Of a DNA stretch of 64,000 bases, positions 9,215 to 20,636 are shown piece after piece; positions within the stretch are counted from its first letter, which is position 1; each line of letters starts with the position of its first letter. The stretch spans positions 930,001-994,000 of the forward strand of contig NC_062971.1 of assembly GCF_023078275.1 (NCBI RefSeq), read 5' to 3'. Made by a program: the position numbers and the translations under genes. Under the pieces are notes generated by a model. The model ran no database searches and was not told the origin of the DNA. It saw only the letters and a program-made list of their open reading frames with translations. Origin of the DNA: Leguminivora glycinivorella. Lineage: Eukaryota > Arthropoda > Insecta > Lepidoptera > Tortricidae.

Positions 9215-10498
9215 GCCAAAAAATGGGATATAATTTTTACTTGTTTCCAAATTCTTTTCACTATGCTCTCACTTTTGTATCAAATTATAATCTTCATATA
9301 CAAATACATCACATAATGGCCTTCAAAAGTTCCATACCTTACCTTAGACTTTGTCGTTATGTCGATGTCGTTGTAATTGATGTTTGATTTGTACGGAAAC
9401 GCTGAATTTTAGGTTTTAAGTTTTCGTTTCACGTCAATTTATTAAATACTTAGCCTGATACTTAAGAATATCACAAAATAAACAAAGTCACAGAATGATA
9501 TACTTTATTTCAGTAATAGGATAATTTTTTTGAAGTTTTTTTCCTTTGGTTCACTTCTAAAATAAGTATACCCACAAGATATGGTGTTATGGTGACTATG
9601 GATGGGTACACGTATTGTGCATTGAGGAACAAAAATGCCTATGAATTGGTACTGCCTGCTGCTGTAGGTAATCAGTTGATTCGTAACTGCCTCATTCCTT
9701 ATCAATTTGAACAATCTTCTACGTTGGGTTTGCTGAATACCATACGGCTTGCATGGAAATATTGTTTTCAATAATAACTTCTTTTTCTGAAAGCAAGCAA
9801 TATAATCATCTCAACTGTAGCTAAACAGTACAAAATGATGAATAAATATAACTCATTACCTTTGTAAAAGTATCAAACACTGGTTTCATCACTGGTTTAT
9901 CTTTTTATCGAACTACTGATTAACTGCTACATTTAAGCTGTTCTTTAATTTCACGTAATATTATAAATTAATACATATTAGTCATAATTGTATTTAAAAT
10001 TGCAAATATAATCGTGAAAATGTTGTGGGATTGTTATATAATTTGACAGTAATGACACATCACAGTGAATTGGTGGTTTACTTTTACGCTAGTGACTGTC
10101 AATGATTACTCACGTAAAGTATTGAGTTTTCACTAGAGACTGTCAAATAGTTCTGGTGCTATTGACTTCATACAGTTAGAAAGAGAGCGCCTTAGCTGTA
10201 AAGTTAGGAACGTATTGAAAACTCGGAGTAAACACGTTAATAACTTATGGTACCGATGAAAATTTTAGTACGTGAGCGTTTCCGCTTGGAGCGCTGTTAA
10301 GTTTTTCCATACATTTTCCGTAACTCTCACTGAAAACGTAACGTATTTTTTAACTCAAAAAAGTCATGGTAAGGCTACAGGAAAAGAATACAGCACATAA
10401 TATTTAAAATAAAAAGTTTCAGTACAAAGGCGAACTTATCCCTTTAAGGGATATCTTCCAGTTAAGACGCTACGATACCCCTCATTTCTCCATACAAA
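9215..10498. other. Intergenic DNA with an unassigned open frame pair
   Basis: Overlapping open frames at 9589-9774 (+, 61 codons) and 9505-9771 (-, 88 codons) have no recognisable motif. An exon of an unknown gene cannot be excluded, but I cannot support one. The remainder is AT-rich with no structure that I can name. Confidence 0.35.
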
Positions 10499-10809
10499 CG
10501 CTCTCGCCTGTTTCCTCTCTGGTTTTTGAAGCTAGATCAATGGTTTTTTCAACACAGACTTTTATTATCAATATCTGTGTCGCACCGTTTTGCTTTTTTT
10601 GATATTTTTGTTTTAAAAGGAATTAGAGCCTCTCAAAGTTGGCCAAAACGGCTTAATTGAATTTGCCAGAAAGAAAGGCGTGGTATTCAAAACTGAGATC
10701 AATTATCCAAAAAAACGAAACGGTCCGACACAGATAATTTCCTTGTCATTCTGATTTCCAAATTTCGTAACGATTGGTTAAGTTTTGGAGGAGGAAACAG
10801 TCGAGAGCG
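10499..10809. mobile_element. 312-bp-class MITE with nested inverted repeats, copy 1
   Basis: The outer ends CGCTCTCG(C/A)CTGTTTCCTC and GAGGAAACAGTCGAGAGCG are inverted repeats. An inner inverted pair, ATCTGTGTCG...ACCGTTTTG and AAACGGTCCGACACAGAT, lies inside. A copy of nearly equal length sits at 20325-20636. The element is non-coding and belongs to the DNA-transposon class. Confidence 0.7.
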
Positions 10810-12011
10810 GAACCTCGATTTTTGCAGTTTTTACGCGGGATTTCGCGCCTGAGCTGCAGTTGTCCCTATCGCACCAAATTTAGGGGCGGGGCTAAGTTTT
10901 TATATACGTACACTGAAATAAAGTGATGGGAAATACTCGACATCTAATGTCGATAATCTAGTGATGTAAAAAGTTATCGATATACTACGTCGAAATATCA
11001 ACATACCGTGTTTGACGAACTTTTTAGTTAGAAATACGTACTATTATATGTTCATATTAAATATATTTTAAATTTATAATTGGTGGTCCAAAAAAGACCA
11101 GTCTGCTCCAAGACCACGGGGACAATGCCGTCCATGAAACGTCGGAGGTTAGTGTTTAAAACATAGTAAATACGCGATTAAGTCCCGTTTGCAATTTTAA
11201 ATATGTGTAAAAATCGTGAAAGTTTGAATCTGTATTATATATTCTGTGGAAATACTAAGTCCATATTTTTATAAGTATAGGTACGTAACAATTGCATACA
11301 GGTATAGGTTTATTTTATACATGCATAACTTTTCTCGTCATTGGTTTACTAGTAACAATTATAAAGTTATGCTGTATTTTACGATAGATTCCACGAATAT
11401 TAGGCAACTATTTGGTATTCGGTCTTTTCAGCCATTTTGCCGAAAATTTGGTATTCGGTCATCATTGTTTATTTATTACTATTCTGCCGAACACCAATTA
11501 GGTAAGTAGTTATATTAGCCATATTATATGTACTTATTTACACACAATAAAAACAGACATAATATTAATAATTTAAGTCATGTTTTAAAATATTAAAAAA
11601 AATGATGGGCCTTATTTAGTAATACATAGTTTGTTCAGGTTGGTACCAGTACCTGCCCTTAATAAGGCCCAGTGCTTATTTCTTCTAAGTTTTATCAATC
11701 ATGCCGTTTTGTATATTTTCTTCGCAGACATAGAATCACAAAATGCCCTAAATAGTTACTTCTCTAAATAAGGCCCATCGCTCGCTTCTTAAGTTTTATA
11801 ACTTTGTGTAAACATTGTGTTCATGAATTCAATCATCAATTTTTGTGATAGGTATTTATACTACGGTCTGTCGTCTAAAACACATTTATTCAGGACTATG
11901 CATTTAGGATATGGTACTCTAAATTAGAGGGGTTCAAGTCTTAACAAGCAGTGCGTCAAGGTCAATGTGGTCAAGATATGCAGACTTTATTTCATATTAA
12001 GTTTAAATGGA
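10810..12011. other. Intergenic DNA with GGGCCTTAT repeats
   Basis: Positions 11605-11790 contain GGGCCTTATTTAGTAA and several AATAAGGCCCA blocks in inverted orientation, resembling a small foldback repeat of the family seen at 12273 and 13922. The 87-codon open frame at 11246-11509 is AT-driven and unsupported. Confidence 0.35.
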
Positions 12012-12646
12012 CAAAATTAGGTACTTAATTAAAGTAGTGTGGGGTAGCCTGCTGTCCTACGGGGCAATATATTATATTATAATGTATTGTGTTTATGTGT
12101 ATTGTGTATCATAAGTACTGGGCGTTTGCGGGGTCGCCTTCCACTCTGAGGCCACCACTCAAATACTGGCGCTGATGATAGCTCATCTTTGAAGATTATA
12201 TCCGATCCATCTCTATTTCCGCAACGCTACTTCTTGGGTATCGAAGGTTGTGAACATGTGGACACATGGGCGGCTTGGGCCTTATTTCATACCTGCATCA
12301 AATAAGACCCATAGTTTTTCTGTTTAATAATACTTACTTTTTACTTTTTTACTTACTGCACGAAATTTTTGAACCATTTACACTTATCAAGTTATAAAAT
12401 GTACATAACATCTCGAAACTTAATAGCCGGGCCTTGTTTGCACAAGCAACATTACATAATTATGCCCTTAGTAGGTAGATGAAATGAGTATTACCAACGT
12501 TTTAATTCTGCGGTAGCAAAAATGCTTTGCCGAAAAATATAAATAAGATCTAAATAATAAAAGTATATAAAGTATCTATACGTTTAAATAGCCTAGGTTT
12601 AAATTTAGCTGGCAAATTAGTTAAGCATTTTTATGGTTGGTATGCA
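12012..12646 (+). repeat. Diverged local duplication, unit A
   Basis: Landmarks AAAATTAGGTACTTAATTAA, CCTGCTGTCCTACGGG, GGGCCTTATTTCATAC, TATAAAATGTACATAACAT and GGCAAATTAGTTAAGC recur in the same order at 13408-14262. The order and orientation indicate a direct duplication with indels. Confidence 0.7.
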
Positions 12647-12792
12647 TGTTGGTAGCCACGAAAAAATGCACATTTTATTACATTATGATTATGGTAAGTA
12701 ATTAAATAAATATTGGGGACACCTTACACAGATCAACTTAGCCCCAAACTAAGCAAAGCTTGTACTATGGGTGCTAGGCGACGATATAGCGC

Positions 12793-13044
12793 AGGACACC
12801 ATCGCGAGCGCAGACTTCTGGCCGAAAGGTGTGGTTTTTCGGCGATTCCGGGGCAACTTGCCGAATCCTACACCAGGGCAAACGACGCAACGGAGCCACG
12901 CTGTTACGTCATCGCCCAAATAAATTGTTTAGTTTTAAACTTTATTGTTTGTTTTTTTTTTTTCATGTTCTTACTTACTGTTTTTTTTTTCTTTTTTGTT
13001 ATCTAAGTTTCGTGACGCATTGGTTTTACTGTAATGTCATGTAA
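12793..13044 (+). mobile_element. Insertion in SINE with T-rich end
   Basis: This GC-balanced segment contains GGCAACTTGCCGAATCC and is followed by two poly-T runs. It resembles the 3' end of a non-LTR retrotransposon, but the family is not identified. The open frames at 12713-13044 have no motif. Confidence 0.35.
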
Positions 13045-13092
13045 ACATGTTTTTACTAATAAATAAATAAATAATACATACTTAAATAGATA

Positions 13093-13274
13093 ACATACAT
13101 ACATACAATCACGCCTGTATTCCATAAAGGGGTAGGCAGAACACATGAAACTACTAAAGCTTCAGTGCCACTCTTGGCAAATAAGGGGTTGAAAGAAAAC
13201 GAAACTGTGACATTGCAGTGACAGGTAGCCAGCCTCTCGCCTACGCCACAATTTAACCCATATCCCATAGATAA
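13093..13274 (-). mobile_element. LINE 3'-end-like repeat (GGGATATGGGTTAAATTG family), copy 1
   Basis: On the minus strand it reads GGGATATGGGTTAAATTG, then GTGGCGTAGGCGAGAGGCTG, CCAAGAGTGGCACTGAAG and ACAGGCGTGATTGTATGTA. Further copies are at 24876-25235 (-), 39551-39767 (+), 40005-40183 (+) and 43443-43564 (-). The 3' edge always ends in TATGTATG-type repeats, as expected for target-primed insertion. Confidence 0.7.
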
Positions 13275-13407
13275 ATACAAAACCATACTTAAATAGATAA
13301 ATACATACTCAGGAACAAATATCTGTGCGCATCACACAAATAAATAGTTAAATACCCTTACCGGGATTCGACGAACGACGAACGACGACGGGAACCGAAG
13401 ACAACAT

Positions 13408-14262
13408 TAAAATTAGGTAGTTAATTAAAGTACTTTGAAGTAACCTGCTGTCCTACGGGATAAATATTATAATATATATAGGTATCCGTATATTTTTATT
13501 CTTTTCCTTCCGGCGACCGTCCTTTGTCACCCATGTTTCACAACTAAAGAGTAAGACGAAATTGACGAGTGAAGATGCTCTGACTGAAACAATTACTTTT
13601 CATATTATTAATGTTTACCATTACACACAGAGCACAATCTCATCGGTAAATATTGTCAATTTTACTTTATTTCGACGTGCGTTTATCATAGCGCTCTTGA
13701 ATAATACGATTTTGTAAAGAAAATATCTCCTAGATACATACTATCAATTGTGTATCTTAGTTTCAAACTTAGGTACTTAAATCCATTCTGCTTTAAGATT
13801 GAATATATAAAAAATATATATTAACCTTGTAGCAGAATGGATTTATCCAGGTTTGAAGTTAAGCGACACAATTACTCTTAATTCGGTATGTAAATACCTT
13901 ATTTTTTGTTAAGTTACTGATGGGCCTTATTTCATACATGCAGCAATTTGGGAAAAGTGCACCTACTTAATGCACAATTGCACATGGACCCAATTTTTTG
14001 ACTCATTTACACTTATCTAATTATAAAATGTACATAACATTTCGAGACTTTTAACCGGGCCTTATTTGTATGTAGATTACAGATGCCCTTAGTTGGTAGA
14101 TGAAATGGGTGTTATATACGTTTTAATTCTATGGTAACAGAAATGCTGATATGTAAGTATAAATAAGTTTTAAATAATAAAAATATCAATCAATACGTTT
14201 AAGTACCGATACCTAGGTTTAAATTTAGCTGGCAAATTAGTTAAGCATTTTTATGGTTGGTC
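13408..14262 (+). repeat. Diverged local duplication, unit B
   Basis: Second copy of 12012-12646 (see that entry). It carries an extra inserted stretch in its middle that includes the MITE at 13744-13874. Confidence 0.7.
13744..13874. mobile_element. MITE with AATCCATTCTGCT inverted arms
   Basis: The arms AATCCATTCTGCT and AGCAGAATGGATT face each other, flanked by CAATTGTGT / GACACAATT, with an AT-rich centre. The element is about 131 bp and non-coding. Confidence 0.6.
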
Positions 14263-14552
14263 TTGTTCTGTGCTAAACCTTGTATTTCTAATGCTAGGTA
14301 GGTAATATGTATACACAACCCTAGAAAATTAGAAATATAAGATGCATATGTAGCTTTCCATCTGAAAAAGGTCCTTATGCTTTGGCAGATTTTTTGTTAG
14401 AATTCTGCTAAAAAGTTCTAATTACCTTGGAACATAATCCGGTGTCTGGTAAGTATGTTAGGTACCAAATTGTTACCTAGTTAAATTTTCCTACGCTGTC
14501 ACTTCTGTCAAACATGTGCAAAAAAAAAGAATAAGATTCACATACATTTTTG
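14263..14552. other. Intergenic DNA
   Basis: The piece AGCTTTCCATCTGA at about 14353 matches one end of the MITE at 15879. Nothing else is recognised. Confidence 0.35.
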
Positions 14553-14710
14553 GTAGGTAGATACTGTCAACCAATTATGTAGAATCCTAGGCCACTCTAG
14601 AACACCGTCCTTTATTTGCTACAGAAGTCAGTTTTACTTTTACTGTGAAAGGGTCTAGATTGGCCTATGACCTAGGATTCAGATTAATTGGTTGATTGTA
14701 CGTACCTACT
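14553..14710. mobile_element. MITE with about 40-bp inverted ends
   Basis: The left end runs GTAGGTAGATACTGTCAACC then GAATCCTAGG; the right end is CCTAGGATTC then GGTTGATTGTACGTACCTAC. The arms match at most positions. The element is about 158 bp and non-coding. Confidence 0.6.
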
Positions 14711-14784
14711 CCTATAATATGGCTTCTCTTTGAAATCGAAAAGGTTTTAGCTTTTTACATACCGAATAACTTTATTTCGCTAAC

Positions 14785-14829
14785 AATGTGACTATCTTAA
14801 AAGAAATCATCTTTTAAGATAATCACATT
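14785..14829. repeat. Short near-perfect hairpin
   Basis: A 19-bp arm starting AATGTGACTATC and a matching arm ending AATCACATT (one mismatch) are separated by 7 bp. It could be a small foldback relic. Confidence 0.55.
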
Positions 14830-14959
14830 ACGTATAAGATAAGGAATTGTTTCTACCATTCGTTAAAACATTACAAATTTGCATTTTAGTCAAATCAGTA
14901 CACTTAATATCTTCACGGAGTCCAAAACATTATGCATCAGAAGTCCGAAACTAGACAAA

Positions 14960-15085
14960 TATAGAGAGCGCTTGAGCGCGAGTAAGTACTTGCGCCGGCC
15001 GCGGACGCGGGTGTGTGCGTGCGCCGCGCGCACGCACACAGGGCCTCTCTGTGGGTTCCACCCCCGTCAGCGCGACGGCGATAAA
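14960..15085. promoter_or_regulatory. CpG-rich island with perfect palindrome
   Basis: This is a GC- and CpG-rich patch in otherwise AT-rich DNA. It contains 13-bp perfect inverted arms TGTGTGCGTGCGC (15012-15024) and GCGCACGCACACA (15028-15040). A good splice-donor-like GA|GTAAGTA lies near 14980 on the plus strand. It could be a promoter and first exon of a gene outside the window; that is inference. Confidence 0.25.
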
Positions 15086-15624
15086 GACCTAAAAATCTCA
15101 AATTTGAATTCGTGCTTCGGTATCGTATCCTCTTAACCTTTGAGCATTTGAGGGAGAATTTGAGACGGTAGACATCCACATAATACAAAAACTACAAAAT
15201 AATAACAATACATTTTTCATTCCTTATTCTAACACGCAGTATATTAATAAATATATAAATAATCAATAAATATTTAATATATATAGTACTTTACAAAACC
15301 GCATACAATCCCAATCCCAATTTGTATGTCTACATCGGAAAATTCTCTTACCTACTTTATATTCCTTGATATTTAATAAGATATTTTTATTGACAAAACG
15401 CACTCCAGGAAACTGTTTCCCTAAATTATAATCGTGGATAGAAAATCGCTCCACAAATCACTAACACAAGTGAGCATGTTCATTACAATAATAGTTGGTC
15501 ATCATTACTAACGACTATGTGAATGTATCTACATAATTATTTGACTCTACATAAATGCTCATGCAAACTACATACAGTACATACTATGCATCCATTTGAC
15601 TCTAAAATCTCATTGCATCTATTT
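15086..15624. other. AT-rich intergenic DNA
   Basis: No gene or named repeat is recognised. Confidence 0.4.
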
Positions 15625-16185
15625 TTCGCAACGAATTCCTGCGGCATTCTAACTTGGGCTAATTCGCAATGTCAACGGTTTATCAATCACACTTGCAGCC
15701 ATTCATTCGACAAGTTCAATACAAATTGCACACAAATATGCGTGAATAGTGTTGCGTGACTTGCATGTGTTTATCTAAATTCCCCCGCCGTGTTAATTCG
15801 ACGTGTCCACACTCCACTCTTTATCAATCAAAGTTTGTAACCGTTTCTTCAAGCAAGTTCAATAGAAATGGAAGTAAAGCTTTCCATCTGAGAAGGGTTT
15901 TTGGTTCTTACTTTATTCCAATTTCTAATGTATAACATGAAGATATTTCGATTAAGTAGCTACAATTTTATTTTCCGCAATTAGTATTTTCTCCTGTACT
16001 TCGTAGTTCTCGAGGTTCTTTTGCTGCATGTGAAGGAGGACCCTTCTTAATGGAAAGCCGCAAGTATGCATGAATAGAGTTGAATGTGTTTATCTACTGA
16101 ATTCCTCTGGTTCCTATTGGTGGCGCTAATTCGCGATGTCAGCGCTTTATCAATCAATTGAAGCTTGCGCGACGATTGGACTTGC
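15625..16185. repeat. Degenerate tandem units with an inserted MITE
   Basis: GCTAATTCGC(A/G)ATGTCA with TTTATCAATCA, and TGCATG(T)GTTTATCTA, recur about three times (15655, 15790, 16130), suggesting an old tandem duplication. A MITE at 15879-16058 with ends GCTTTCCATCTGAGAAGGGT and ACCCTTCTTAATGGAAAGC lies inside. Confidence 0.45.
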
Positions 16186-16326
16186 ACAAGTGTTTGTGCT
16201 TGTGTGGTCTGATATAGGAAAAAGTTTATTAAAAAATCGTATGATATATCTAATTCTTCTGTTATAACATATTAATTAGCCAGCGTAATCTTAGATTATT
16301 ACATTTTCACCAGCAGGTTAGAAAAG
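16186..16326. other. Intergenic DNA
   Basis: Nothing is recognised. Confidence 0.35.
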
Positions 16327-16815
16327 TAGGCATTTAGATCTGTCTAAAGCATTTCATTGCGTGTATCATACGTCTTATTTTTAAATATTAATTCGATTAT
16401 GTGTATCACAAAATCCTTGGTTTTACACTAAAAAAATGAACTTACAATGTACTAAAATAGTATAAATATGTCATTTAAGTCCATAAAAAGTTAGCGTAAA
16501 TGAAATATATCCCAACGGAACTGTAGTAAAATTAGGACTAGCACAGGGTTCTATTATGGGTCCACTCATGTTTATGACTTATATAATTAATAATTTATAT
16601 TAAATAGTAATAAACTACAGAGGGTAAATCAGTCGTTTTCGTAAAAACTATTGTATAAGCCAAATCCTGGGATAAGTTGCCAAAGCGGAACCAAAGAAAA
16701 AGAAAAAGAATGTTTCTTTTTAACCCAGTTGACGGGTAGAAAATGCCTTAAAGCGTTAAGTCTACCATTTGTACTTATTTTCTATTTGCAATAAGTATAA
16801 ATAAATAAATAATAA
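16327..16815 (+). pseudogene. Non-LTR retrotransposon reverse transcriptase relic and 3' end
   Basis: Two reverse-transcriptase palm motifs are readable. LDLSKAFHCVYH at about 16336-16371 corresponds to the (L/I)DLSKAFDCVDH motif of Jockey/CR1-type LINEs, with one catalytic Asp changed to His. GLAQGSIMGPLMFMTYI at about 16540-16590 corresponds to G(V)PQGSILGPLLFLIYI. The two are separated by stops and a deletion. The FADD active site that should follow is not seen. The segment then runs into a 3' end with GCGTTAAGTCTACCATTTGT and an AAATAAATAAAT tail. It is a 5'-truncated, decayed copy that cannot encode enzyme. Confidence 0.7.
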
Positions 16816-17173
16816 AAGTTCATCAGTCGAACCGCTACAGTTTTTGACTTGCGCATACGCACGGTCCGTAAACAAATTAGCCTTGCAGTAACATTGGCGA
16901 GCGAGCCGCGGTTTTGTCTTCCATTTAACGAGTTATTAATACGAGATCGAGTCGTTTCTAATAGTTTATGGTTCAATAAATTTTGATAACACCTACATTG
17001 AAATTGAAGCACAAAATTATTGTATTATCAAAACAAGAAATACCTTACCTTATACCTTATATTGCAGTAGTGTCAATCCAATCTAAGTTGGCAAAGATTT
17101 TGAGTATTTTGACAGCCTCGCTTGTGCAAAATGTTATTTGAAACGTCAAACTTCTGCGACATTAATTCGTTTA
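16816..17173. other. Intergenic DNA
   Basis: The minus-strand open frame 16782-17012 has no motif. Nothing is called. Confidence 0.35.
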
Positions 17174-17292
17174 GGGCCACTAGCACCGACAAAAATGGAG
17201 GGTTAACCCGGAGGTTAACCCACCATTTTATATGGAATTTGACAGATGACAGCCCACTAACCCTGAGTTAAGTGGTTGGTGCAAGTGGGCCT
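17174..17292. mobile_element. MITE with GGGCCACT(A/T)GCACC ends
   Basis: The ends GGGCCACTAGCACC and GGTGCAAGTGGGCC are near-perfect inverted repeats. The interior has GGTTAACCC motifs. This is a very common moth repeat type of about 119 bp. Confidence 0.65.
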
Positions 17293-18592
17293 TACTTATA
17301 CAACCCTCTCACAGGCGGGGCTATCAAATCAAAAGCGCTGTCGCTGTCGAGTTATTTTGGTACGACTTTACAAGTTTTTTAACATCGATGAAAAATTACG
17401 TGTCCAAATATTAAATAACACTTTTAACATCATGTTAATAGATTTTATAGCCAATAATAGTTAAAGTTCACGGCTGTGTTTCAATTAACTTTGAAGAAAA
17501 TGTTGCAATTTCTTGTACCGTAGATGAGTTTTAGGAAATTACGAAATACATACATTAAACATTTTTTTTTTGGTATGAGTATATTTAAAATACATAATTA
17601 ACTCATGTTTTTATTTTATCTAATAAATAAAGGTTGTTAACGTATAAAGTGAAGGAATAAAAAAAGAACCCGCATACATAATGAAATGAAGTAGAACAAA
17701 TTTTAATAACAGTACAATGTAAAAGAAAATTATCATGAGCAGGAATGATGATGATGTTGAGCATTGAAATACGAGCAAATACATATGCATATATTTTATT
17801 ACCCATTAATTAAATATAGATATTATCAACCTTTACACGTCTAAGCTGTCAATTATAAAAAAATGTCACCACATACTCATCTTCAGTTGTCGGAAAAGCA
17901 CCCAAGTAAACGTACCTACTACTAAGCCCATCATGACGACACCGCAATGTCACAATAAAATTGTGTCAATGTGAGATCTCCATCACAGTTTTATGGCACT
18001 GCAGTGGGTCACCCTAATCTTTGCGTTTTGTAAAAAAAAAAAAAAAACTTTATGGCCCTTCTATATTCCGTGGGTGGACCATTGACCTGTGCTATTCAAA
18101 ATATTGTGTTATCTTATAATATTATGATTTGAGAAACTATAAATAATCTCTTTAGAGGTGTCTGCCTTTTCGAGTGTTAATGTGTTATTATTTGATTTAT
18201 TATACTTGCTTTATTTCTTGCTCTTTCAATTTCACATTAAGTTAAAATCTGTTATACAGCAGAACGAAATTTCAGCAAAATATAAGTAGAACAATTTCAT
18301 GTAACTTATGGATAATAATATAGATCTCTTAGTATTCGAATAGTCGTCGTCTGATTAAGCTTTGATAGTAAGTAAGTGGTTTACGACTTACGTGACTGAT
18401 ACATAATGACCGGTTTTAAAACACGACATTAAATTTATAAAACTAACAGAAAGCGAGTTTCATAAAAACATTACAAGAATGTTTTAACGCCTAAGTTGTA
18501 CAATTTTTAAATCAAAATTGTACAATTTCAATCTCAAAATTGACGATACTTTTCGGTTTTACAGGTTTAAGTAAATAAATAAAATGACTTAC
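17293..18592. other. AT-rich intergenic DNA
   Basis: Two poly-A/poly-T runs (17565 and 18035) and a short inverted pair near 18500 are present. There is no supported gene; the open frames at 17276 and 17603 lack motifs. Confidence 0.4.
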
Positions 18593-18720
18593 CGGCTCGC
18601 AATCTCCTAGAAAACTGTCACTTCACTACACGCACACACACACTGACACTGTTAGTTAGATTAGTCTGTTACTGTCGGGTTGGCATCGCCACTTCGTTGC
18701 TGAGTTTAAGTTAATTTAAC
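18593..18720 (-). promoter_or_regulatory. Candidate minus-strand first exon
   Basis: On the minus strand CGAGCCG|GTAAGTCA is a near-consensus splice donor with the exon ending at 18593. Upstream lies a CA-rich stretch with CAGTGTCAGTG initiator-like sequence. A second donor, AAATG|GTAAGAAA, lies near 18770. This pattern fits a 5'-UTR exon of a gene with a long intron, but no downstream exon is identified. Confidence 0.25.
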
Positions 18721-18857
18721 CTGCAACAATGAAAACAACTAATTAGTTGATAAATAAAGTTTTTCTTACCATTTCTATCACTAACGGCAACTGCGGAGTC
18801 GGTCTAAACTAACAAATTTTATATAATTATACAGGATGTTTGGCACATGAACCGAAA

Positions 18858-19243
18858 ACATTTTTTGGGAGGTTTGGGATGTCATTCTCTTCCATTTCGT
18901 CCTTGAAACCTTGGACCTAGGAGTGACGGTTCTGTAGATACGATTTTTTTTATTTTTCTTCCTAAATAATCCAAAATGTGATATTCGAAGCCAATAACTT
19001 TTTTTTTAGTGTGTTAAATGCATAATTTGTCTGATAGTCTTACAAATTACAGCATAAAACGAACACGTGGGCCTTTTTTATTACAAATAATCAGAATTTA
19101 AACTAAACCTTATTTTAATTGAGAGATTTTTTATGAAAAAGGAACAAAATTAAAAAATCGTATCTCCAGAACCGTGATTCCTAGGACCAAGGTTCCAAGG
19201 ACGAAAAGAAAGGAAATTACACCACAAACCCCCCCAAAAAAAT
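18858..19243. mobile_element. MITE with about 80-bp inverted ends
   Basis: The left end (CGTCCTTGAAACCTTGGACC, then GTAGATACGATTTTTT) and the right end (AAAAAATCGTATCTCCAGAA, then GGTTCCAAGGACG) are inverted repeats at roughly 80% by eye. The centre is AT-rich. The open frame at 19174-19374 overlaps the right end and is not a gene. Confidence 0.65.
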
Positions 19244-19477
19244 TTGATGTTGCTTGCATTTGTAGATTAAAATTACGAAATGAACGAGTAGGTATGTCTG
19301 GCTGGCTAATTTGTTACACATTCCTTTGTAGAACTGTAGAACAAATAATAAATCAAGCAGTTGTTTTCAAATGAATAAATTGAAAATTATATGAGGAGTC
19401 TCTGAAAATTGCCATTGCCATTTTCACACATTCACTTACATTACACCGTAAGCTATAGTTATGTTGTTTTATGAGAA

Positions 19478-19560
19478 GGAGACAAACGAGCAGACAGGTC
19501 GCCTGATGGTAAGCGATCACCGAAACACCAGAATGGTTAGTATATGCTACCTACATCGTT
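19478..19560 (+). repeat. LINE-like repeat fragment (GTCGCCTGATGGTAAGCGA)
   Basis: It matches 24968-25085 over ACGAGCAGACAGGTCGCCTG and ATGGTAAGCGATCACCG. It is a common moth interspersed element end. Confidence 0.55.
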
Positions 19561-19587
19561 TCTTTCTTCCCCCATTGTTTTTTTCTT

Positions 19588-19772
19588 TCGGGTTCGAATC
19601 CCGGTAAGGGTATTTATTAGTGTGATGAGCACAGATATTTGTTCACTCATGGATGTTTTCTATGTATATAAGTATTTATATATTATATATATCGTTGTCT
19701 GAGTACCCACAACACAAGCCTTCTTGAGCTTACCGTGGGCCTCAGTCAATCTGTGTAAGAATGTCCTATAAT
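19588..19772 (+). mobile_element. tRNA-derived SINE, 5'-truncated
   Basis: A B-box-like GGGTTCGAATCCCGG is followed by TAAGGGTATTTATTAGTG, GAGCACAGATATTTGTTC and the tail GAGCTTACCGTGGGCCTCAG. It is related to 29377-29765 but has a different tail. Confidence 0.6.
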
Positions 19773-20324
19773 ATTTTTCGTAAATAACACTTGGAGTATG
19801 ATTTAAGAGTAAATTAAAACTTTTATTTGAGGCTTTATTTTATCTACAGATTTTCCAAAAACTAGATAAGACTTCCCAGAGCGTACACTACTCGTACCTA
19901 TGTACTTAAAAACTTATCATTATTCTAAAAATAAGTGTCGGGAAGCTCAAAGCATAGATAACCAGTCATCTCCGATAATTTTATGCTTATCTATTCTCTG
20001 TGGTCGGCGTTATCTGTGGTGAGTTTTTACCTGTTCTTATTTTAAATTATAATTAGTTTTTCTTGTCGATGGTTTTAATTGACTGTTTTTTGTTTTTGTT
20101 TTTGTCCCCTTGTTTTTGTTGTGTGATTAATTGTTTGTTATATCGTGAAATTGGTTTTGGATTGTTTTAAAAATCTCTTTTATAAGCACTGAAGCACTAT
20201 GGAACTTTGAAATTAAATCTTTTTCTTTCCATTGACCGAGTAAAGCAAGATCGAGAAGTCATCTTAGAAAATCTTATATTTGTATATTTAAGACGATACA
20301 AGAGGGGTCAATTCTCCATACAGA
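19773..20324. other. Intergenic DNA
   Basis: A strong donor-like TATCTGTG|GTGAGTTT at about 20020 (+) could end a non-coding exon, but no partner exon is seen. The rest is AT- and T-rich. Confidence 0.3.
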
Positions 20325-20636
20325 CGCTCTCGACTATTTCCTCCTTGGTTTTTGAAGATAGAGCAATGAGTTTTTCAACACAGATTATTATTATTTTTAT
20401 CTGTGTCGGACCGTTTTGATTTTTTTGATATTTTTATTTTTAAAGATGCTAGAGTCAATCAAAAATTTCCAAAAACGGCCTTTTTCATTATGGCGCAAAA
20501 AAAGGTGTAATACTCAAGATTGGTAACAATTAGCCAAATAATCTAAACGGTCCGACACAGATTATTTCATTGTTTTTCAGATTCTCACATTTTGTTACGA
20601 TTGATTAAGTTTTGAAGGAGGAAACAGTCGAGAGCG
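20325..20636. mobile_element. 312-bp-class MITE, copy 2
   Basis: It has the same outer ends (CGCTCTCGACTATTTCCTCC, GAGGAAACAGTCGAGAGCG) and inner inverted pair (ATCTGTGTCGGACCGTTTTG, AAACGGTCCGACACAGAT) as 10499-10809. Confidence 0.75.

Larger units (their letters stand above)
12702..13372 (-). mobile_element. tRNA-derived SINE with LINE-type tail, split by two nested insertions
   Basis: The minus-strand pieces are 12702-12792 (CCTTACACAGATCAACTTAG, ACTAAGCAAAGCTTGTACTA), about 13045-13092 and 13275-13372 (CAGGAACAAATATCTGTG, CCCTTACCGGGATTCGA). They form one SINE whose intact relative is at 29377-29765. The 12793-13044 piece and the 13093-13274 piece were inserted into it. Confidence 0.6.
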
